Part shown: positions 60,668-64,000 of the stretch, in pieces
Numbering within the stretch: the stretch's first letter is position 1
Layout of the letters: each line of letters begins with the position of its first letter
Origin: Limnoperna fortunei
Lineage: Eukaryota; Mollusca; Bivalvia; Mytilida; Modiolidae
Length of the DNA stretch: 64,000 bases
Direction of reading: 5' to 3'
Assembly (NCBI GenBank): GCA_944474755.1
Contig: OX104117.1
Coordinates: forward strand, 38,085,222-38,149,221
Position numbers and translations under genes: made by a program
The notes under the pieces: model-generated
What the model saw: only the letters and a program-made list of their open reading frames with translations
Database searches by the model: none
Told to the model about the DNA's origin: nothing

Positions 60668-61267
60668 CAATTCGTACATTTTTTTTTCTCGATTTAAAGT
60701 CCTAGATACTTGCACCACCACGATTTACATATATTACATTTTAAAATGCCAAGGTCAAATGTCAAAAGTCCAGGTCTAAGGTCATCATAGGTCTTGTTAG
60801 CACTATATATCAAAAACCATAAAAGATAGCAGCAGACAATAAATGAGAAAAATACTCCTCTTATCAGGACCTTCATTAGGTACAATTGGCCCGAAGTTGT
60901 GCGGTGAGCCATTGGTTTTTTGGTTATAACTTGAAAACGGTAAAAGATAATATAGTACAAATATAGGCAATTCGTACAATTTTTTTTCTCGATTTAAAGT
61001 CCTAGATACTTGGACCACCACGATTTACATATATTACATTTAAAAATGCCAAGGTCAAATGTCAAACGTCCAGGTCTAAGGTCATCATAGGTCTTGTTAG
61101 CACTATATATCAAAAACCATAAAAGATAGCAGCAGACAATAAATGAGAAAAATACTCCTCTTATCAGGACCTTCATTAGGTACAATTGGCCCGAAGTTGT
61201 GCGGTGAGCCATTGGTTTTTTGGTTATAACTTGAAAACGGTAAAAGATAATATAATACAAATATAGG
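60668..61267. repeat. 300-bp tandem duplication
   Basis: Two units, 60668-60967 and 60968-61267, differ at only a few positions (for example ACTTGCACC/ACTTGGACC and CAAAAGTCC/CAAACGTCC). Each begins CAATTCGTACA and contains GCCCGAAGTTGTGCGGTGAG. In the minus direction each unit has a shared hydrophobic frame (VFFSFIVCCYLLWFLIYSAN), possibly fortuitous. Confidence 0.9.
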
Positions 61268-63100
61268 TTTAAAGTGATCAGTAGGAAAAGAGCTTCAATT
61301 TTAGCCAAGGTCAAAGGTCATAGGTCAAAGTCGTACCATAGCAACAAGGTAACTGTTACAAAAAGTCCTTAGCACCCATATATTTTAGAATCAGAATGAT
61401 ATACTTCACTGAAATATGTTATTTCATGACCGGAAGTGGCATTTTGTCCATAGCAACGGGCATAGAAGTCCTTACCAACTATCCATTTTTGGCTAGTGAG
61501 CACTTTCTTTATTCAAATAACTTTTTATGACTGAAAGTGAAATTTTGCGCGCTTAGAAACAGACACAAAAGCCCATAGCATCACATTTATTTTCTGACTA
61601 TAGAGGACTATAGAGGAACAATGGGAACGACCTTCTCATTTTTTCTCAAAACAAATGGCGGTTTCATTTAAAATTGAGTTCCATTTTTAGTCCCTGATAC
61701 AATTTGTGGCTTAATATAGCTATAGACTAAGATTTAAATTGTAAAATTTTAGCTTTCGTTCATGCATGCACAATTATAATTCCATTTTTTTTGTTGGTTT
61801 TAATTTGGGTATACATTGTATTCACAAATGCAACATAACATAAATATAGCAGTTCGTACCCGGATTTTGCTCAGATAGCTTCTTATATATGTTTTTTTCT
61901 TATGAACGAGAGCACTGTCCCTATAACTACATATTTTGTCAAAATACAGCTAGAAATAAATAACTACATTTTCAAATGAAAATGTATAGCATTCGTCGAA
62001 ACCAAAACAAATTGTTAGATATAGATCAATAGCAATTTTTGTAATAAATCATCTCACTCTATTCCAAATTTCCCTAAGTTGTAGTTGCCGTTCTTTTAAC
62101 AAGAATATAAAAAGTATTATTAAAATCATGGTTAAGTTGGATTATAAACAAATTTTGTAAAGATAAAAGTTTTGTGGGCAGGGAATCTGAACAAAATGGT
62201 TTCTGATATTAGAAAAAATTGCACTGTTTTGTTTCTTTTTTTTCATTAAAGCTTAAATGCTGAAAGTTCTTGTGTTATTGAAAAACACTATGTTAACTCA
62301 TCATCTTTACTATTCACCGCTTTGTGCACACATGCGCTTTACGAACGTTTACCAAATTTTTTAATATAAGTTTTTAATAAAAGACAATATTTACACTGCT
62401 TTATTACTCTTTTAAAATATTTCAGCGAGATGTTACATGCGAAAAGTATTTCCTTATGCTTCCCTATTTATTATTATAAATACGTAAATACATAATAAGC
62501 TGCCTGTCTATTTTATATATGCTCTCCCTTTTTTATTTACACATCCTTGTTTATATTGCGCTTCCCTTATACTCAAGTATATATGTTCTACATATGTTCG
62601 TAAAATTCATAAAACTAAGCATAAAATCGTGAACCTTAATTACAGAAAGTTGGTTTTGATACATGTTCGTATTGACAAACAAAATTTTAAAAAAAGACTA
62701 ATGCAACTTTTGCAAAGGCTATGTAATTCATCACAATAAGAAGTATTTGAACCTAATTACATTATACTCTCTATGATATGATTCTGATTGATTTAATTTA
62801 AACATATTTTATTGTATAAATAGATATATCATTGAACATACAGTTAATACAATACAAGGATTCGGAAACAAGCTAAGAAGCTTTTACAAATCCGTCTCCA
62901 GTTACGAAATTACATATTTTACAAAATGTAAAATACATGCTCTGACAGGCTTGATAAAGTTTATAATGAAAAATAGAGAGGAAAGAAAAAAATTAATTAA
63001 TATATTTGATAGGAAAAGGAAAGAAAGAAAGGGTTGATGAAATGCTTTAAGGTGTTTAATGTCTATGCATCTATAAAACGTTTACTTTTTAGAATATAGG
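61268..63100. other. No gene recognised
   Basis: 61300-61600 holds AAGGTCAAAGGTCATAGGTC and CCGGAAGTGGCATTTTGTCC, which look like part of a larger dispersed repeat. The remainder is AT-rich. Confidence 0.4.
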
Positions 63101-63108
63101 ATTGCACT

Positions 63109-64000
63109 TTAAAAAAAAACTTCAGTATTCTGTTCCAATGTTAGAGCATCTGACCCATACAGGAATAGGTTTAAGTCGATTTGAACTTGAAAATTCAAAG
63201 CAAAAATAGTCCTTCGACGAAGATCGGAATATTTATGACAGTAAAGTAGGAAATGTCTGTTTGATTCTATCTGTCCGCATGTACAATTTGGACTGTCCAC
63301 CAGACTGCGCCTGAACAGATGCTCATTCAGACAGCTGCTATTCATGCGCATTCTGGCATGCAAGATTTGACTTGTCCTACTACCTGCATTATAAAATAAT
63401 GGGCGTTTTTTTTTATTTTGGACCCCGATACGTGACTTGAATGTGTTTAGGGATCCCGAATTCCGGATATCTATCGACAGGTTATTCCACAATTTAATAG
63501 TTGACGGCAGAAAATAATTTGAATATAAAGACGTCCTAGTCCGAATATCAGTAATATTGTTAGACTGGCGTGTGAAATGACGGTGAAAGTTAGACCTGAT
63601 ATTTGGTAATAAATTACTCAAATACTCAGGAGTATTCCCGTTCACCATTTTGTATATCATAACAAGTTTGTGTTTCTTTCTACGATCAGAAAGTTTTTCC
63701 CATTCCGTTTCCTCGTATAATTTTTCGAGCGATGTTAATTTTGTGCCACCCGTTACGATTCGCATTGCTTCTATCCGAACGCTTTCGATTTTATTAACTA
63801 ATGTTTGAATCTCGTTGTCCCAAACGACGTCACTATATTCTAAAATTGGTCTGATATATGAAAGATACTTTTTTTCTAGAGTAAATTGATCTAAAACTAA
63901 GCGTACACGTTGTAAGATATTGACTCTTAAACATGCCGTTTTAACAATGTAATCGATATGTTCATGCCATGAGCTTTCATCAGAGAAGTAGACGCCCAAG
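63109..64000 (-). CDS. Non-LTR retrotransposon reverse transcriptase, C-terminal part (partial)
   Basis: The open frame runs off the right edge. It begins, at that edge, with GVYFSDESSWHEHIDYIVKT, the stretch after the RT palm (compare block 7 to thumb in Jockey/CR1-type elements). It continues with KKYLSYIRPILEYSDVVWDN, RRKKHKLVMIYKMVNG, FLPSTIKLWNNLS, and ends with a Cys/His-rich segment CTCGQIESNRHFLLYC. No stop interrupts its 297 or so codons, so the copy may be young. The endonuclease and RT core would lie right of the window. The related broken copy is at 59740-60290. Confidence 0.85.
   Translation of the reverse strand, partial: LGVYFSDESSWHEHIDYIVKTACLRVNILQRVRLVLDQFTLEKKYLSYIRPILEYSDVVWDNEIQTLVNKIESVRIEAMRIVTGGTKLTSLEKLYEETEWEKLSDRRKKHKLVMIYKMVNGNTPEYLSNLLPNIRSNFHRHFTRQSNNITDIRTRTSLYSNYFLPSTIKLWNNLSIDIRNSGSLNTFKSRIGVQNKKKRPLFYNAGSRTSQILHARMRMNSSCLNEHLFRRSLVDSPNCTCGQIESNRHFLLYCHKYSDLRRRTIFALNFQVQIDLNLFLYGSDALTLEQNTEVFF

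Noticed and set aside
60694..61314. A duplicated membrane-protein gene on the minus strand
   Set aside because: The hydrophobic frames arise in a duplicated AT-rich repeat and have no start context, splice sites or known domain. The tandem duplication alone explains the pair.

Overview
The window looks like AT-rich nuclear DNA of a bivalve mollusc, most likely a mussel-type genome. The evidence is short exons with GT-AG introns, TATA promoters, tRNA-derived SINEs with A and B boxes, and a mix of mollusc-style retroelements and TIR elements. There are no bacterial operons, CRISPR arrays, rRNA genes or complete tRNA genes. The species assignment is inference.

The backbone is a small family of genes for secreted EF-hand-like proteins, duplicated together with their flanks. 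Copy 1 (11.2-14.0 kb, + strand) looks intact: TATA box, untranslated exon 1, signal-peptide exon, EF-hand exon and a last exon that supplies the final Glu of the second calcium loop. Copy 2 (28.3-29.5 kb, +) keeps its promoter but has lost the signal-peptide exon and carries a 1-bp frameshift. Copy 3 (36.1-41.5 kb, +) has lost its TATA box, has a pogo/Tigger-like element inserted in codon 3, and has a 4-bp deletion in its EF-hand exon. Copy 4 (33.2-33.5 kb, -) is an orphan promoter with exon 1. The first ~0.5 kb of the window matches the 3' flank of copies 1 and 2, so another copy should lie just upstream. Large insertions (a 4.9-kb palindrome and a 5.3-kb TIR element) separate the copies.

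Most of the rest is mobile or repetitive DNA. 0-10 kb holds two degenerate tandem arrays and a nested palindrome. 17-18 kb has a reverse transcriptase remnant, probably Penelope-like. 18.3-23.6 kb is a TIR element with a 9-bp target duplication that contains nested SINEs and exon-like pieces. 24.9-27.7 kb holds DIRS-like and non-LTR remnants, and 31.9-32.3 kb a Gypsy-like fragment. 38.4-40.6 kb has two near-identical 470-bp repeats with inverted ends. 41.8-42.6 kb is a Tc1-like transposase relic. 42.7-47.6 kb is a 4.9-kb TA-flanked TIR element with long subterminal ATCGT arrays, and it contains a non-LTR fragment. 47.6-48.0 kb is a retroposon with a perfect 12-bp target duplication, and 48.3-49.7 kb a hairpin-ended repeat interrupted by a reverse transcriptase fragment.

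50-64 kb has one likely host exon (50.9-51.2 kb, -), a terminal exon with three 33-residue repeats, presumably from a gene continuing to the right. It also holds further SINE and non-LTR copies, a 300-bp tandem duplication and, at the right edge, an open non-LTR reverse transcriptase C-terminus running out of the window. About half of the window is AT-rich sequence in which no gene can be supported.
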